From DATBLE01 sp963719325 (lineage in GTDB: Bacteria > Actinomycetota > Thermoleophilia > Gaiellales > Gaiellaceae), in contig CAVRBW010000024.1 of assembly GCA_963719325.1 (NCBI GenBank), forward strand, positions 1 through 64,000: a stretch of DNA of 64,000 nt, written 5' to 3'. Positions within the stretch are counted from its first letter, which is position 1, and each line of letters starts with the position of its first letter. Shown here piece after piece: positions 1-10,722 of this stretch. Under the pieces are notes generated by a model. It did no database searches. It was not told the origin of the DNA and worked only from the letters and a program-made list of their open reading frames with translations. A program made the position numbers and the translations under genes.

Positions 1-2108
<2,108 letters not shown>

Positions 2109-2702
2109 GAGGTGGGACCATAGACCCTCCCGCTTGAGCTCCTTTCGGATCTCGCGTCTCTGAGCAGGGCCTACTCGCGGAGCTCCCTTCGCCTCATGTG
2201 CGTGCGCGAGGCGCAGTTACCGCTCGACGAGCTCTGGGAGATGCCCCTGCGAGGTGACACATGCCTCGCAGGAAGGCTTGCGAAGCCTCCGGTGGGTTTC
2301 CGCTACTCCGCGAACGCAAAGCACGAAGGGCGGGCCCCCCAGACGCGCTCCCCCCGCCTCGCGCTCGCACCCGCGACGGTCTGTTCCAGACATGGCCGAA
2401 TGAGCGACTAGCCCAACCGCTGCGCCTCCTCTACCCTCGCAGCGGGCCGTGGAGTTGGCGGGGAAGCGCTCGCGCCGGCCGAGAAGTCAACCCCGCCCCC
2501 GGCCTCCTAGTCCCGCACCAAGAACGAATCTGGCGTGGGGGTCGGGAAGCACCGCGACGCGCTCCTCTCGGTTACGTGTGCGTGCGCCTGCCGCCGCGCG
2601 AGGGTCGCGTGTTGCCCCCTACGTTGCCCACTGCGCCTCTACTCGCTCAAGAGTGGAAACAAACTGCCGAGGTTCAATACCGATTTGCAGGGCTTTCTGC
2701 GA
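2109..2702. other. Intergenic stretch without recognisable gene
   Basis: About 590 bases between the broken helicase and tRNA-Lys. Open frames here have no recognisable protein motif and look like GC-rich chance frames. I see no second tRNA, no transposase and no convincing promoter. It adjoins the 3' end of the tRNA, the usual integration side for genomic islands, but I could not find a direct repeat of the tRNA 3' end within it. Confidence 0.5.
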
Positions 2703-2775
2703 TGGGCCGTGAAGGATTCGAACCTTCGACCTTGGGATTAAGAGTCCCCTGCTCTACCAACTGAGCTAACGGCCC
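2703..2775 (-). tRNA. tRNA-Lys (anticodon CTT)
   Basis: Read on the minus strand it gives a complete cloverleaf: acceptor stem GGGCCGT/ACGGCCC, D-arm GCTC AGTTGGTA GAGC, anticodon stem GGGGA/TCCCA around loop CTCTTAA, and a T-arm with loop TTCGAAT. The anticodon CTT reads AAG (lysine). The discriminator base is A and the CCA end is not encoded. The 5' end lies only 23 bp from the start codon of the divergent epimerase gene, so the tRNA promoter must lie inside that coding region. Confidence 0.97.
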
Positions 2776-2785
2776 GCGGGCTGCG

Positions 2786-2791
2786 TAGTCT
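2786..2791 (+). promoter_or_regulatory. Leaderless-type -10 box of the wecB-like operon
   Basis: TAGTCT ends 7 nt before the GTG at 2799, so the expected transcription start coincides with the start codon. It fits the TANNNT-N6/7-start pattern seen at eleven other genes here. No -35 consensus is visible. Confidence 0.5.
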
Positions 2792-2798
2792 AGCCCGA

Positions 2799-3863
2799 GT
2801 GAAAGTGCTCTCTGTCGTGGGAAACCGCCCCCAGTTCATCAAGTCGGGGCCGGTCTCCGAGAGGCTGCGCGAAGCCACGGTCGACGAGGTCGTGCTGCAC
2901 ACCGGCCAGCACTACGACCCGGAGCTGTCCCAGGTCTTCTTCGACGAGCTCAGGCTCGGCGAGCCGCGATACCGTCTCGAGGTCGGCGGCCTACCGCGAG
3001 AGGAGATGCTCGCTGCGCTCCGACCTGGTTTGCTCGATGCGATCGAGGACGAGCAGCCCGACTGGGTGCTCGTCTACGGCGACACCAACTCGACGCTCGG
3101 CGGGGCACGAGCAGCGACCGAGGCCGGCGTACCGGTCGCCCACGTCGAGGCCGGCCTCCGCAGCTACGACCTGTCGATGCCCGAGGAGCACAACCGCGTC
3201 GAGACCGACCTGCTGGCGCAGCTCCTGCTCTGTCCGGACGAGCGCTCGCGCGCCATTCTCGAAGGTGAAGGCGTCGACGGACGGATCGAGGTCGTCGGCG
3301 ACGTGATGGCAGACGCGTGCTTCCGGCTCGCGCCGATCGCGCGTGAACGCTCGACCGCCCTCGCGCAGTACGGAGTCGAACCGCGCCGCTACGTCCTCGC
3401 CACTCTCCACCGGGAGGCGAACGTCGTTCAGCCGCGACTTGGAAGACTGCTCGAAGGGCTCGGCGGCATCGAGGGCCCGGTCGTCTTTCCGGCCCATCCC
3501 CGAACGCGCGCCGCGATCGACGAGCAGGGCCTGTCCCTGGGGCCGGTGCGGCTCGTCCCGCCGCTCGGCTACCTCGATCTGGCTGCGCTCGCCTCCCAGG
3601 CCCGCGTGATCGTCACCGACTCGGGCGGGTTGCAGAAGGAGGCGTACTGGTACGGAGTGCCCTGCATCACGACCCGGCCGAGCACGGAATGGGTGGACAC
3701 CGTCGAGCTCGGTGCGAACGTCCTGGTCGACGACCACCCGGATCGGCTGATGAAGGCGGCTCGCTCGGCAGAGATGCCCGCGAATCTCCCGCCCCTGTAC
3801 GGGGACGGGAACGCATCGGTCAAAGTTGCCCAGGCACTTACGAGTACCCTTCGCCCGCGATGA
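2799..3863 (+). CDS. wecB: UDP-N-acetylglucosamine 2-epimerase (non-hydrolysing)
   Basis: A 354-residue cytosolic enzyme of the WecB/WbpI family. It interconverts UDP-GlcNAc-type sugars and their manno epimers by elimination and re-addition of UDP. Family signatures are present: N-terminal GNRPQFIK, HTGQHYD, YGDTNST, VEAGLRS, the HPRTR segment and the C-terminal TDSGGLQKEA UDP-binding motif. Length is normal. The GTG at 2799 is chosen because VLSVVGNRPQFIK is the conserved amino terminus and a -10-like box lies directly upstream. The stop codon overlaps the ATG of the next gene (ATGA), so the two are translationally coupled. In this operon it may act on plain UDP-GlcNAc or, like WbpI, on a diacetylated uronic acid. 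Confidence 0.93.
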   Translation: MKVLSVVGNRPQFIKSGPVSERLREATVDEVVLHTGQHYDPELSQVFFDELRLGEPRYRLEVGGLPREEMLAALRPGLLDAIEDEQPDWVLVYGDTNSTLGGARAATEAGVPVAHVEAGLRSYDLSMPEEHNRVETDLLAQLLLCPDERSRAILEGEGVDGRIEVVGDVMADACFRLAPIARERSTALAQYGVEPRRYVLATLHREANVVQPRLGRLLEGLGGIEGPVVFPAHPRTRAAIDEQGLSLGPVRLVPPLGYLDLAALASQARVIVTDSGGLQKEAYWYGVPCITTRPSTEWVDTVELGANVLVDDHPDRLMKAARSAEMPANLPPLYGDGNASVKVAQALTSTLRPR

Positions 3864-5119
3864 ACCCCGAAATAGCAGTGGTCGGCGCAGGCTACGTCGG
3901 CGTTCCGCTCGCCGATACCTTCGCGGACGCCGGCAAGCACGTCGTCCTGGTCGACGTCGCAGAGGACCGCGTCGCGCAGCTGAACCGGGGCGAGAGCTAC
4001 ATCCTGGACGTCCCCGCCGAGAAGCTCGCCGCCCACGTCGCCGCCGGACTGATCGCAGCAACGACTGACTACGACGTGCTGAAGGAGGTCGATGCGATCC
4101 TGATCGCGCTGCCCACGCCGCTCTCGAAGCAGCGCGAGCCGGACTTGTCGATCGTCGAAGGCGCGGTGCGCGAGATCGCCGCCCGCCTGCGCAAGGGACA
4201 TGTCGTCGTGCTCGAGTCGACGACGTATCCCGGCACGACGCGTGAGGTGATCGGGCCGATCCTGGAAGAGGGAAGCGGCCTCGAGGCGGGCAAGGACTTC
4301 CACCTTGCGTTCTCGCCGGAGCGCGTCGACCCCGGTCGAGTCGACTGGACGACGAAGTCGACCCCGAAGGTGATCGGCGGGCTCACCCCCGCGTGCACCA
4401 CAGCCGCCGCGGAGATCTACGGCAGCGCCGTCGACACGATGGTCGAGGTCTCCTCGCCCGAGGCAGCCGAGCTCACGAAGCTGCTCGAGAACATCTTCCG
4501 CTCGGTGAACATCGCGCTCGTCAACGAGCTCGCGCGCCTCTGCGGCCGGATGAAGATCGACCTGTGGGAGGTGATCGAGGCCGCCGCCAGCAAGCCGTTC
4601 GGGTTCATGAGCTTCAAGCCGGGGCCCGGCCTCGGCGGCCACTGCATCCCGATCGACCCCTTCTACCTGACCTGGAAGGCGCGCGAGTTCGACTTCACGA
4701 CCGAGTTCATCGAGCTGGCCGGCAAGGTCAACCAGTCGATGCCCTACTACTGCCGGTCGTTGATCTCGCAGGCTCTCAATCACGGCGCCGGCAAGTCGCT
4801 CGCGGGCTCGAAGGTGCTCGTCCTTGGCGTCTCCTACAAGCGTGACATCGGCGACATGCGCGAGTCGCCCGCGCTGAAGATCATCGAACTGATCGGGAAC
4901 GCCGGCGCCGACGTCTCCTACCACGACCCGTACGTCCCCGAGCTTCCCGAAGAGGGGCTGCGCTCGGTGCCGCTCGAGCCGGGTGCATACGACTGCGTCG
5001 TGATCGTCACCGACCACTCCGACATCGACTACGCGAAGCTCGTCGAGGACGCGAGCCTCGTGGTCGACTTCCGCAACGCCACGGGCCGGAACGCGAACGG
5101 GAAGGTCTGGAAGCTTTGA
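3860..5119 (+). CDS. UDP-GlcNAc/UDP-ManNAc 6-dehydrogenase (nucleotide-sugar dehydrogenase)
   Basis: A 419-residue NAD-dependent enzyme that oxidises C6 of a UDP-N-acetylhexosamine to the uronic acid in two steps. It shows the Rossmann motif GAGYVGVPLA at the start, LPTPLSK, ESTTYPGTT, FSPERVDPGR, and the catalytic cysteine Cys262 in GLGGHCIPIDPFYL. FSPER-DPG is typical of the WbpA/WecC/Vi-antigen branch rather than UDP-glucose dehydrogenases. The ATG at 3860 overlaps the epimerase stop; the 3' end overlaps the next gene (TTGA). Whether the substrate is the GlcNAc or ManNAc form cannot be decided from sequence. Confidence 0.9.
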   Translation: MNPEIAVVGAGYVGVPLADTFADAGKHVVLVDVAEDRVAQLNRGESYILDVPAEKLAAHVAAGLIAATTDYDVLKEVDAILIALPTPLSKQREPDLSIVEGAVREIAARLRKGHVVVLESTTYPGTTREVIGPILEEGSGLEAGKDFHLAFSPERVDPGRVDWTTKSTPKVIGGLTPACTTAAAEIYGSAVDTMVEVSSPEAAELTKLLENIFRSVNIALVNELARLCGRMKIDLWEVIEAAASKPFGFMSFKPGPGLGGHCIPIDPFYLTWKAREFDFTTEFIELAGKVNQSMPYYCRSLISQALNHGAGKSLAGSKVLVLGVSYKRDIGDMRESPALKIIELIGNAGADVSYHDPYVPELPEEGLRSVPLEPGAYDCVVIVTDHSDIDYAKLVEDASLVVDFRNATGRNANGKVWKL

Positions 5120-6087
5120 GCCGTGTGGGCGTGGCGGGCCTCGGGTACTGGGGCCCGAATCTCGCGCGCAACTTCGACGAGCTCGCCGAGCTCACCTGGA
5201 TCTGCGACACGGACGGCGAACGTCTCACGGCGTTCGCCAGCAGGTATCCCAACGCGAGAGCGACGTCTGAATTCGACGAGATGCTCGCCGACGATGCCCT
5301 GGACGCCGTGGTGATCGCCACCCCTGTTCCCACCCACTACCAGCTGGCCCGCAGCGCCCTCGCTGCGGGCAAGTCCGTTCTGGTCGAGAAACCGCCGGCG
5401 ATGCGGGCGCTCGAGATGGACGAGCTGGTCGAGCTCGCCGGGGCCGGCGATCTCGTCCTGATGCCCGGCCACCTGCTGCTCTACCACCCGGGCGTCTTGA
5501 AGCTGAAGGAGCTGATCGACGCAGGCGAGCTGGGCGAGGTCCTCTGCGTCTACGGAAACCGGCAGAACCTCGGCATCGTGCGCACGAACGAGAACGCGCT
5601 CTGGTCGCTCGGCGTCCACGATCTCTCGGTGATCCTCTACCTCCTCGACGAGGAGCCGGAGAAGGCGATCGCCCACGGCCGCGACTTCCTCACCGAGGGC
5701 GTCGAGGACGTCGTCTTCTGCTACCTGCGCTTCCCCTCCGGGAAGATCGCGCACATGCACCTCTCGTGGCTCGATCCGCACAAGATGCGCCGGATGACCG
5801 TCGTCGGCCGGGACCGGATGGCGGTCTTCGACGACATGGAGCTGGAGCGCAAGGTGACGATCTACGACAAGGCCCCGTGGAAGCGAGCCGAGACCTACGG
5901 CGAGTGGCAGACGCGCAGCGGCGACATCTTCATTCCGAAGATCGCCACCTCGGAGCCGCTCCGGCTCGAGTGCGAGCACTTCCTGCGACTCGTCGACGGC
6001 GAGGGCGACCGCCAGAAGGTGGCGCGAGACGGCGCCAGGGTCGTTCGCGCGCTCGAGGAGTTGACGGACTCCCTCCGTGGCCGCTGA
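5116..6087 (+). CDS. Gfo/Idh/MocA-family oxidoreductase (WbpB-like)
   Basis: A 323-residue NAD(P)-dependent sugar oxidoreductase. An N-terminal Rossmann fold (VGVAGLGYWGPNLARN) is followed by ATPVPTHY and the family EKP motif (VLVEKPPAM); the C-terminal half is the alpha/beta substrate domain with GVHDLSVILYLL. It starts with TTG at 5116, coupled to the dehydrogenase stop. In the UDP-ManNAc3NAcA pathway the equivalent enzyme (WbpB/WlbA) oxidises C3 of UDP-GlcNAcA before transamination. The neighbouring dehydrogenase and acyltransferase support that role, but no aminotransferase is in the operon, so the final product is uncertain. Confidence 0.85.
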   Translation: MSRVGVAGLGYWGPNLARNFDELAELTWICDTDGERLTAFASRYPNARATSEFDEMLADDALDAVVIATPVPTHYQLARSALAAGKSVLVEKPPAMRALEMDELVELAGAGDLVLMPGHLLLYHPGVLKLKELIDAGELGEVLCVYGNRQNLGIVRTNENALWSLGVHDLSVILYLLDEEPEKAIAHGRDFLTEGVEDVVFCYLRFPSGKIAHMHLSWLDPHKMRRMTVVGRDRMAVFDDMELERKVTIYDKAPWKRAETYGEWQTRSGDIFIPKIATSEPLRLECEHFLRLVDGEGDRQKVARDGARVVRALEELTDSLRGR

Positions 6088-6718
6088 CGTCCATCCGACC
6101 GCCGTCGTCTACCCCGGCACGGTGCTCGGCGAGGGTGTGAAGGTGCTCGAGTACGCGGTCGTCGGCAAGCAACCCGTCCTCTCGCCGCGATCCACCGCGA
6201 AGCGCGAGGATCTGCCGCCGGCCGAGCTCGGCGCAGGCACGATCGTCTCCACCGGCGCGGTGGTCTTCGCCGGCGCGCGGATCGGGGCCCGCGTGATCGT
6301 CGGCGACCAGGCGTGCGTCCGAGAGCGGGTCACCCTCGGCGACGACGTGGTCGTCGGTCGGGGCTCGCTGGTCGAGAACGACACGGTGGTCGGCGCGCTG
6401 ACGAAGATCCAGGCGGATGCCTACATCACCGCGTACTCGACGCTGGAGGAAAACGTCTTCATCGCCCCCTGCGTGGTGACGACGAACGACAACTACATGG
6501 GCCGCACCGACCGGCGGCACGAGCTGATCAAGGGGCCGACGATCCGCCGCGGCGCACGGGTCGGCGGCGGCGCAATCATCTGTCCCGGCATCGAGATCGG
6601 CGAGGAAGCCTTCGTCGGCGCAGGAGCCGTCGTCGTGCAGGATGTCCCCGCGCGGGCCCTCGTCGTCGGGAACCCTGCGCGAAAGCTGCGCGACGTTCCC
6701 GACGACGAACTGCTCTAG
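6077..6718 (+). CDS. Left-handed beta-helix acetyltransferase (WbpD/WlbB-like)
   Basis: A 213-residue protein made almost entirely of hexapeptide repeats ([LIV]-G-x-x-x-x), for example IGARVIVGDQACVRERVTLG and IEIGEEAFVGAGAVV, ending in the typical VVGNPARKLR. TTNDNYMGRTDRR resembles the active-site loop of WbpD/WlbB UDP-3-amino-sugar N-acetyltransferases. The GTG start at 6077 lies inside the end of the preceding gene (11-bp overlap). Likely role: acetylation of a UDP-amino sugar made by this operon. Its TAG stop shares the tetranucleotide CTAG with the stop of the convergent protease gene. Confidence 0.82.
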   Translation: MAADVHPTAVVYPGTVLGEGVKVLEYAVVGKQPVLSPRSTAKREDLPPAELGAGTIVSTGAVVFAGARIGARVIVGDQACVRERVTLGDDVVVGRGSLVENDTVVGALTKIQADAYITAYSTLEENVFIAPCVVTTNDNYMGRTDRRHELIKGPTIRRGARVGGGAIICPGIEIGEEAFVGAGAVVVQDVPARALVVGNPARKLRDVPDDELL

Positions 6719-8181
6719 ATCGCGCTCTTGGAGATGCGCAGGCGGTAGTCGCCCGCGCCGGCCGTCGCCAGCTTGACCTCGACGTAGAACCAGCCTCCCT
6801 CCCGAGCGCGGTACAGGAGATGCTCGTTCGGCCCGCCACGAGTGGACTTCGTCACGCGCCGGCCCTGGAGCTGCGGCGACAGGCCCTCGACGTGACGGGT
6901 GCCCGGCCGCCAGAGGATGAGGTTCGTATCGGTCCCGGCCGGCCCCCGGAGCGAAACCGCGACGGTCTGGCCCTTGCGCAGCCGCACCGCGTACACGTCG
7001 ATCTGGTCGTCCCAGAAGTCCAGGGTGGCCGTGAGATCCTGCGAACGGCCGTACAGCCGGAATGCCATCTCACCCGCGTCGTCGTTGCCCTCGTACCGAT
7101 CGGGCGACGGCAGCGGGCCGCTCAGAGCCTTCAGCGCCGCCGTGACGTCGAGCTCTCCCCAGCCGGAGATCGGATCGCGCTGGAGTTGGCAGCGGGAGCA
7201 GCCCGTTGCCGCGCTCACGTCCCTCGCGGAGCGCTCGAGCAGCCACGTCACCTGATCCGGCGTGAGTGTCGGGCGCGTGGCGAGAAGCAGAGCCGCAGCG
7301 GCAGAGACCTGGGCCGCGGCATAGGACGTACCGTCGGCCTGACGGAAGCTCGACGGGCCGCAGATCGAGTAGCCCTGGTCGACGCAGCTGGGGCGAGCGG
7401 CGGTCATCACGCGCGGAAGCGTCGAGACGATCCCGACGCCGGGGGCGGCAATGTCGTTGAAGTTCCGGTCACGGTTCGAGAAGGCAGGCACCGACCCGTC
7501 TGAGGCGAGCGCGCTCACTCCGACCACGTGCGGCAGGGCCGCCGGGTAGCTGGCGAAGTCCCACGGCGACTTCGGCGCGTCGTCGCCGTTTCCGACCGCC
7601 GCGACGACGACCGCGCCGTGCGAGTACGCGTAGTCGACGGCGTCCCGCTCGAGCGGGGAGAACCGGTCCAGGTTGCGGTCGCGCGGGTCGCGGAGGGCAC
7701 TGAGACTCAGGTTGATCACCTTCGCGCCGCTGTCCACCGCCCAGCGAATCGCCTTCGCCTCCGCGGCCGGCATGATCTTCCCGTCGGAGCGGACGACCTT
7801 CGCGACCAGAAGCTGGGCCGGGAAGGCAATCCCGGCAATCCCCTGGCCGTTGTCGAGGGCGGCGGCGATCAACCCGGCGACGAACGTCCCGTGACCTTGG
7901 CGATCGGTGACATCGCCGCCCACGAAGCTCTGCGTGTCCGTCACCACCCCGCTCGCGAACTCGGGATGGCCGAGGTCGATCCCGGAGTCGACCACGGCGA
8001 CCCGCACCGGCGCCAGGGTCGTCGGCGGCTCAACCCAGTAGTCGAAGGCGTGAATCGACTCCAGATACCACTGGTACTTGACCGCGAGCGGATCGCTGGG
8101 AACGAAGCCGGCGACGCTTGCCGCGCTCGCCGGTGCCACCAGCGTCACGACTGCGAGAACGAGCGCGATCCGACGGCTCAC
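6715..8181 (-). CDS. Subtilisin-like S8 serine protease, exported
   Basis: A 488-residue secreted protease. An N-terminal signal peptide (RRIALVLAVVTLVAPASA) precedes a complete S8 catalytic domain: Asp65 in AVVDSGIDLGHPEF, His97 in RQGHGTFVAG, oxyanion Asn198 in AAVGNGDD, and nucleophile Ser286 in DGTSYAAAQVS. About 130 C-terminal residues (after GWGELDVTAALKAL) resemble a beta-sandwich pre-peptidase C-type domain. There is no obvious long propeptide. The GTG start at 8181 overlaps the stop of the SpoIID-like gene (GTGA), so both are made from one transcript. Four cysteines (around residues 266-275 and near CSRC) could form disulfides. Confidence 0.9.
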   Translation of the reverse strand: MSRRIALVLAVVTLVAPASAASVAGFVPSDPLAVKYQWYLESIHAFDYWVEPPTTLAPVRVAVVDSGIDLGHPEFASGVVTDTQSFVGGDVTDRQGHGTFVAGLIAAALDNGQGIAGIAFPAQLLVAKVVRSDGKIMPAAEAKAIRWAVDSGAKVINLSLSALRDPRDRNLDRFSPLERDAVDYAYSHGAVVVAAVGNGDDAPKSPWDFASYPAALPHVVGVSALASDGSVPAFSNRDRNFNDIAAPGVGIVSTLPRVMTAARPSCVDQGYSICGPSSFRQADGTSYAAAQVSAAAALLLATRPTLTPDQVTWLLERSARDVSAATGCSRCQLQRDPISGWGELDVTAALKALSGPLPSPDRYEGNDDAGEMAFRLYGRSQDLTATLDFWDDQIDVYAVRLRKGQTVAVSLRGPAGTDTNLILWRPGTRHVEGLSPQLQGRRVTKSTRGGPNEHLLYRAREGGWFYVEVKLATAGAGDYRLRISKSAI

Positions 8182-9539
8182 GACGCGGCCAGGAAGACGC
8201 GCAGCACGGCGCTGCGCACCGTGCCCGCCACGAGCCTGAACTCCGTCGTCGCGGAGGCCGTCACATCGACCGAGAACGACCCGTCCGCCTGGAGCTCGAG
8301 CTCCGGACCGGCCTGCCAGTCCGATCCCGCAGCACGCTGTTCGAGCGTCACCCCGTCGACGCCGTCGGTCCGGCCGGTGAGCGTGACCGTCGCCCCGGCA
8401 GCCACCGGCCCGGCGAGGCGGGAAAGAGAGAGCAGGCCGACCTTGAACCACGTCGAGCGGAGTCCGAGCTCACGGCGCACCTCGGCCGCCGGCACGGTCT
8501 CTTCACCGAGACGCCCGACCGCGACGACCGAGCGGGCCCGGCCTGCCGCAGGTACGGGGCGAAGCTCGGCGAGCCCCGGGACGGCCAGCCTCTTGCCCGC
8601 AGTCGCGGCGGGAACCACGACCGGCCCCCACGTGTGGTACGGCGAAGCGGTGTCGTACGGATCGGGCACCGAGACGAGGTACGGCGTCGGCTTCACGTTC
8701 GCGAACACATCCGTCGCCGCTGCCGTCCGGCCTCCCGAGGTTGAGAAGAAGTAAGTGCTCGCGACCTTGCCGTCGTAGAGCAGCACCTGGCGCTTCGTCT
8801 CGTCGACCGCCTGGTCGCCGACCTCGGTCTCGGCGAGAATGCCACCGTAGACCTGGTCGCGCGTGTCGGCGTAGACGTCGAACGGGCCGCCGTGGCGCCG
8901 CGCGAGGGCGTAGGAGCGTGCTGCGACAGCCTGAGCCTTGACCGCCTCGACCGGCCAGTCATGCGGCATCTCGCTCGAGACCACGCCGCGCACATAGGAC
9001 TCGACCGACACCGTGTTCACGACGGACAGGGTCTTGCCGGTCGCGGTGATGAGGAACGTCCCGCGCCAGGGACGGGCGAGCGAGAGCGGGCTCTTGCCCG
9101 GGAGGAAGGTGAGCGGCCCCTGGAGGGCCTGCGCCGGCTGAGCCTGGTCGAGCGGGAGGGTGAGGTGCCAGTCGAGCGTGTACACGCCTGCGGGCACGTC
9201 GTGAACCACGCCGGCGCCGTCCTTGACCCGGAACGGATCGGGAGAAGAGAGCGAGAGCCGATGCGCCCGCTCCAGGAGGAGCACGTTGATGCGGGTCACG
9301 GGCGCCTGGGCAAGACGCGTCCCCGGGTAGTAGTGAGCGAGGATCTTGTCGTACGAGAGGCCGTGCTGCGCGTATCCGTGGGCACCCCACTGGCTCATCC
9401 CGACTCCGTGCCCCCAACCCCGGCCGTTGATCACGAAGGTCGTCACCGTAATCGTCTCGTCGGTCTGCGTGGCCGCGCCGGCTGCACCGATCGATGCGGC
9501 CGCGATTGCAAGCGCAAGAAGAAGACGAACTCGGGGCAT
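8178..9539 (-). CDS. SpoIID/LytB-domain exported protein
   Basis: A 453-residue exported protein with a signal peptide ending near AAGA. The amino-terminal motif GRGWGHGVGMSQWGA is followed by the SpoIID domain with SSEMPHDWPVEAVKAQAVAARSYA (the conserved Glu of the glycan-cleaving site) and FFSTSGGRTAA. In SpoIID proper the GHGVGMSQ segment is C-terminal; actinobacterial homologues carry it early, as here. The last 150 residues form Ig-like beta-rich domains. SpoIID is a peptidoglycan lytic transglycosylase needed for engulfment in endospore formers, but no sporulation genes surround this one, so a general wall-remodelling role is more likely. It is coupled to the S8 protease gene. Confidence 0.85.
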   Translation of the reverse strand: MPRVRLLLALAIAAASIGAAGAATQTDETITVTTFVINGRGWGHGVGMSQWGAHGYAQHGLSYDKILAHYYPGTRLAQAPVTRINVLLLERAHRLSLSSPDPFRVKDGAGVVHDVPAGVYTLDWHLTLPLDQAQPAQALQGPLTFLPGKSPLSLARPWRGTFLITATGKTLSVVNTVSVESYVRGVVSSEMPHDWPVEAVKAQAVAARSYALARRHGGPFDVYADTRDQVYGGILAETEVGDQAVDETKRQVLLYDGKVASTYFFSTSGGRTAAATDVFANVKPTPYLVSVPDPYDTASPYHTWGPVVVPAATAGKRLAVPGLAELRPVPAAGRARSVVAVGRLGEETVPAAEVRRELGLRSTWFKVGLLSLSRLAGPVAAGATVTLTGRTDGVDGVTLEQRAAGSDWQAGPELELQADGSFSVDVTASATTEFRLVAGTVRSAVLRVFLAAS

Positions 9540-9664
9540 CAGCGTCCGGCGGGCACTCAGGCTAGCTCATTGTTGCGAGGCCTCCACCGTCGCAAGGAAC
9601 GTGTGCAGACCGAATTCCTGCTCGAAGGTTCGGCAGCCGCAACCGAAAACCTGTTTGGAAGGCG

Positions 9665-10654
9665 CTAGCTCTGGAGCCTGGTCGCGTACTGCTGCTCGTA
9701 GTAGTCGCGGTACGCACCCGACTTGATCGGCGCCCACCAGGCACGGTTGTCGCGATACCAGTCGACGGTCTCGGGCAGGCCCGATTCGGCGATCGAGCGG
9801 GTCGGCGACCAGCCGAGCTCCCGGAGCTTCGTGTCGTCCAGTGAGTACCGGCGGTCGTGACCTGGGCGATCGTCGACGTGGCGGATCAGATCCGCGTTCG
9901 CGCCCGTCAGCTCCAGAAGCCGATGGGTCAGCGTCAGGTTCTCGTGCTCCTCACCGCCGACGTTGTAGACGTCTCCGGCGGTGCCGCGCCGAAGAACAGC
10001 GTCGACGGCCGCGCAGTGGTCGTCGACATGCAGCCACTCGCGCCGCTGGCGTCCGTCTCCGTAGACGGGGAGAGGCTCGCCGTCGAGCGCGTTCGTGATG
10101 AAGAGCGGGAGCAGCTTCTCCGGGTACTGATTCGGGCCGTAGGTATTCGCACCGCGGGTGATGCAGGCGTCGACGCCGTAGGTGCGCACGGCAGCGAGCA
10201 CCTGCAGGTCGCCACCCGCCTTCGAGGCCGAGTACGGACTGGAGGGCCGGAGCGGATCGTCCTCGCGCGAGCTCCTCCCCTCCGGGACGTCGCCGTAGAC
10301 CTCGTCGGTCGAGACCTGGACGAGCCGGGCGCCCGTCGTCCGGACCCACGCGAGCAGAACGTAGGTGCCGAGCACGTCGGTCTCGATGAACTCGGCCGCG
10401 CCCAGGATGGAACGGTCGACGTGCGTCTCCGCGGCGAAGTTGACGACCGCGTCGGCCCCGGCGCCGGCCTCGCCGACTGCGTCCGGGTCGCAGATGTCTC
10501 CCTCGAGGAACTCCACTTCGACCCCGTCGAGGTTGGCCCGGTTGCCCGAGTAGGTGAGCTTGTCGAGAACGACGACCTCTTCCCCCTGAGCGGCCAGCCG
10601 TCTCGCGAAGTGGGAGCCGATGAATCCTGCCCCGCCGGTGACGAGCACGCGCAT
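9665..10654 (-). CDS. rfbB: dTDP-glucose 4,6-dehydratase
   Basis: A 329-residue extended SDR enzyme, second step of dTDP-L-rhamnose synthesis. It shows the NAD-binding TGGAGFIGS, the active-site STDEVYGD (Thr116, Asp117, Glu118), Tyr141-x3-Lys145 in YSASKAGGD, and the RGANTYGPNQYPEKLLP loop typical of RfbB/RmlB. Length is normal. It is the last gene of the rfbA-C-D-B run but has its own -10-like box 7 nt before its ATG, so it may also be transcribed separately. Confidence 0.95.
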   Translation of the reverse strand: MRVLVTGGAGFIGSHFARRLAAQGEEVVVLDKLTYSGNRANLDGVEVEFLEGDICDPDAVGEAGAGADAVVNFAAETHVDRSILGAAEFIETDVLGTYVLLAWVRTTGARLVQVSTDEVYGDVPEGRSSREDDPLRPSSPYSASKAGGDLQVLAAVRTYGVDACITRGANTYGPNQYPEKLLPLFITNALDGEPLPVYGDGRQRREWLHVDDHCAAVDAVLRRGTAGDVYNVGGEEHENLTLTHRLLELTGANADLIRHVDDRPGHDRRYSLDDTKLRELGWSPTRSIAESGLPETVDWYRDNRAWWAPIKSGAYRDYYEQQYATRLQS

Positions 10655-10661
10655 CGGGCTA

Positions 10662-10667
10662 AGGGTA
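10662..10667 (-). promoter_or_regulatory. Leaderless-type -10 box of rfbB
   Basis: TACCCT on the minus strand ends 7 nt before the ATG at 10654. It suggests an internal promoter giving leaderless rfbB mRNA in addition to read-through from rfbACD. Confidence 0.45.
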
Positions 10668-10700
10668 GTGAAAAGAACGTCGCTCTTCCGTCACCACTCC

Positions 10701-10713
10701 GGTGCCAGGCACC
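10701..10713. repeat. Palindrome GGTGCCAGGCACC
   Basis: A perfect 6+1+6 palindrome in the 68-bp gap between rfbD and rfbB, 10 bp after the rfbD stop. A related palindrome, CGTGCCTGGCACG, occurs at 13545. Such GTGCCWGGCAC units resemble dispersed REP-type sequences; a weak terminator or RNA-processing role is possible. Confidence 0.5.
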
Positions 10714-10722
10714 GCATGTGTG

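Noticed and set aside
2109..2702. Small genes, or a second tRNA or att copy, next to tRNA-Lys
   Set aside because: A GGTTCAATACC stretch near 2670 resembles a T-loop but no cloverleaf forms; open frames have no motif; no repeat of the tRNA 3' end was found.
3569..5017. A 482-codon open frame antisense to the epimerase/dehydrogenase genes
   Set aside because: No family motif; it mirrors the codon periodicity of the real genes on the plus strand.
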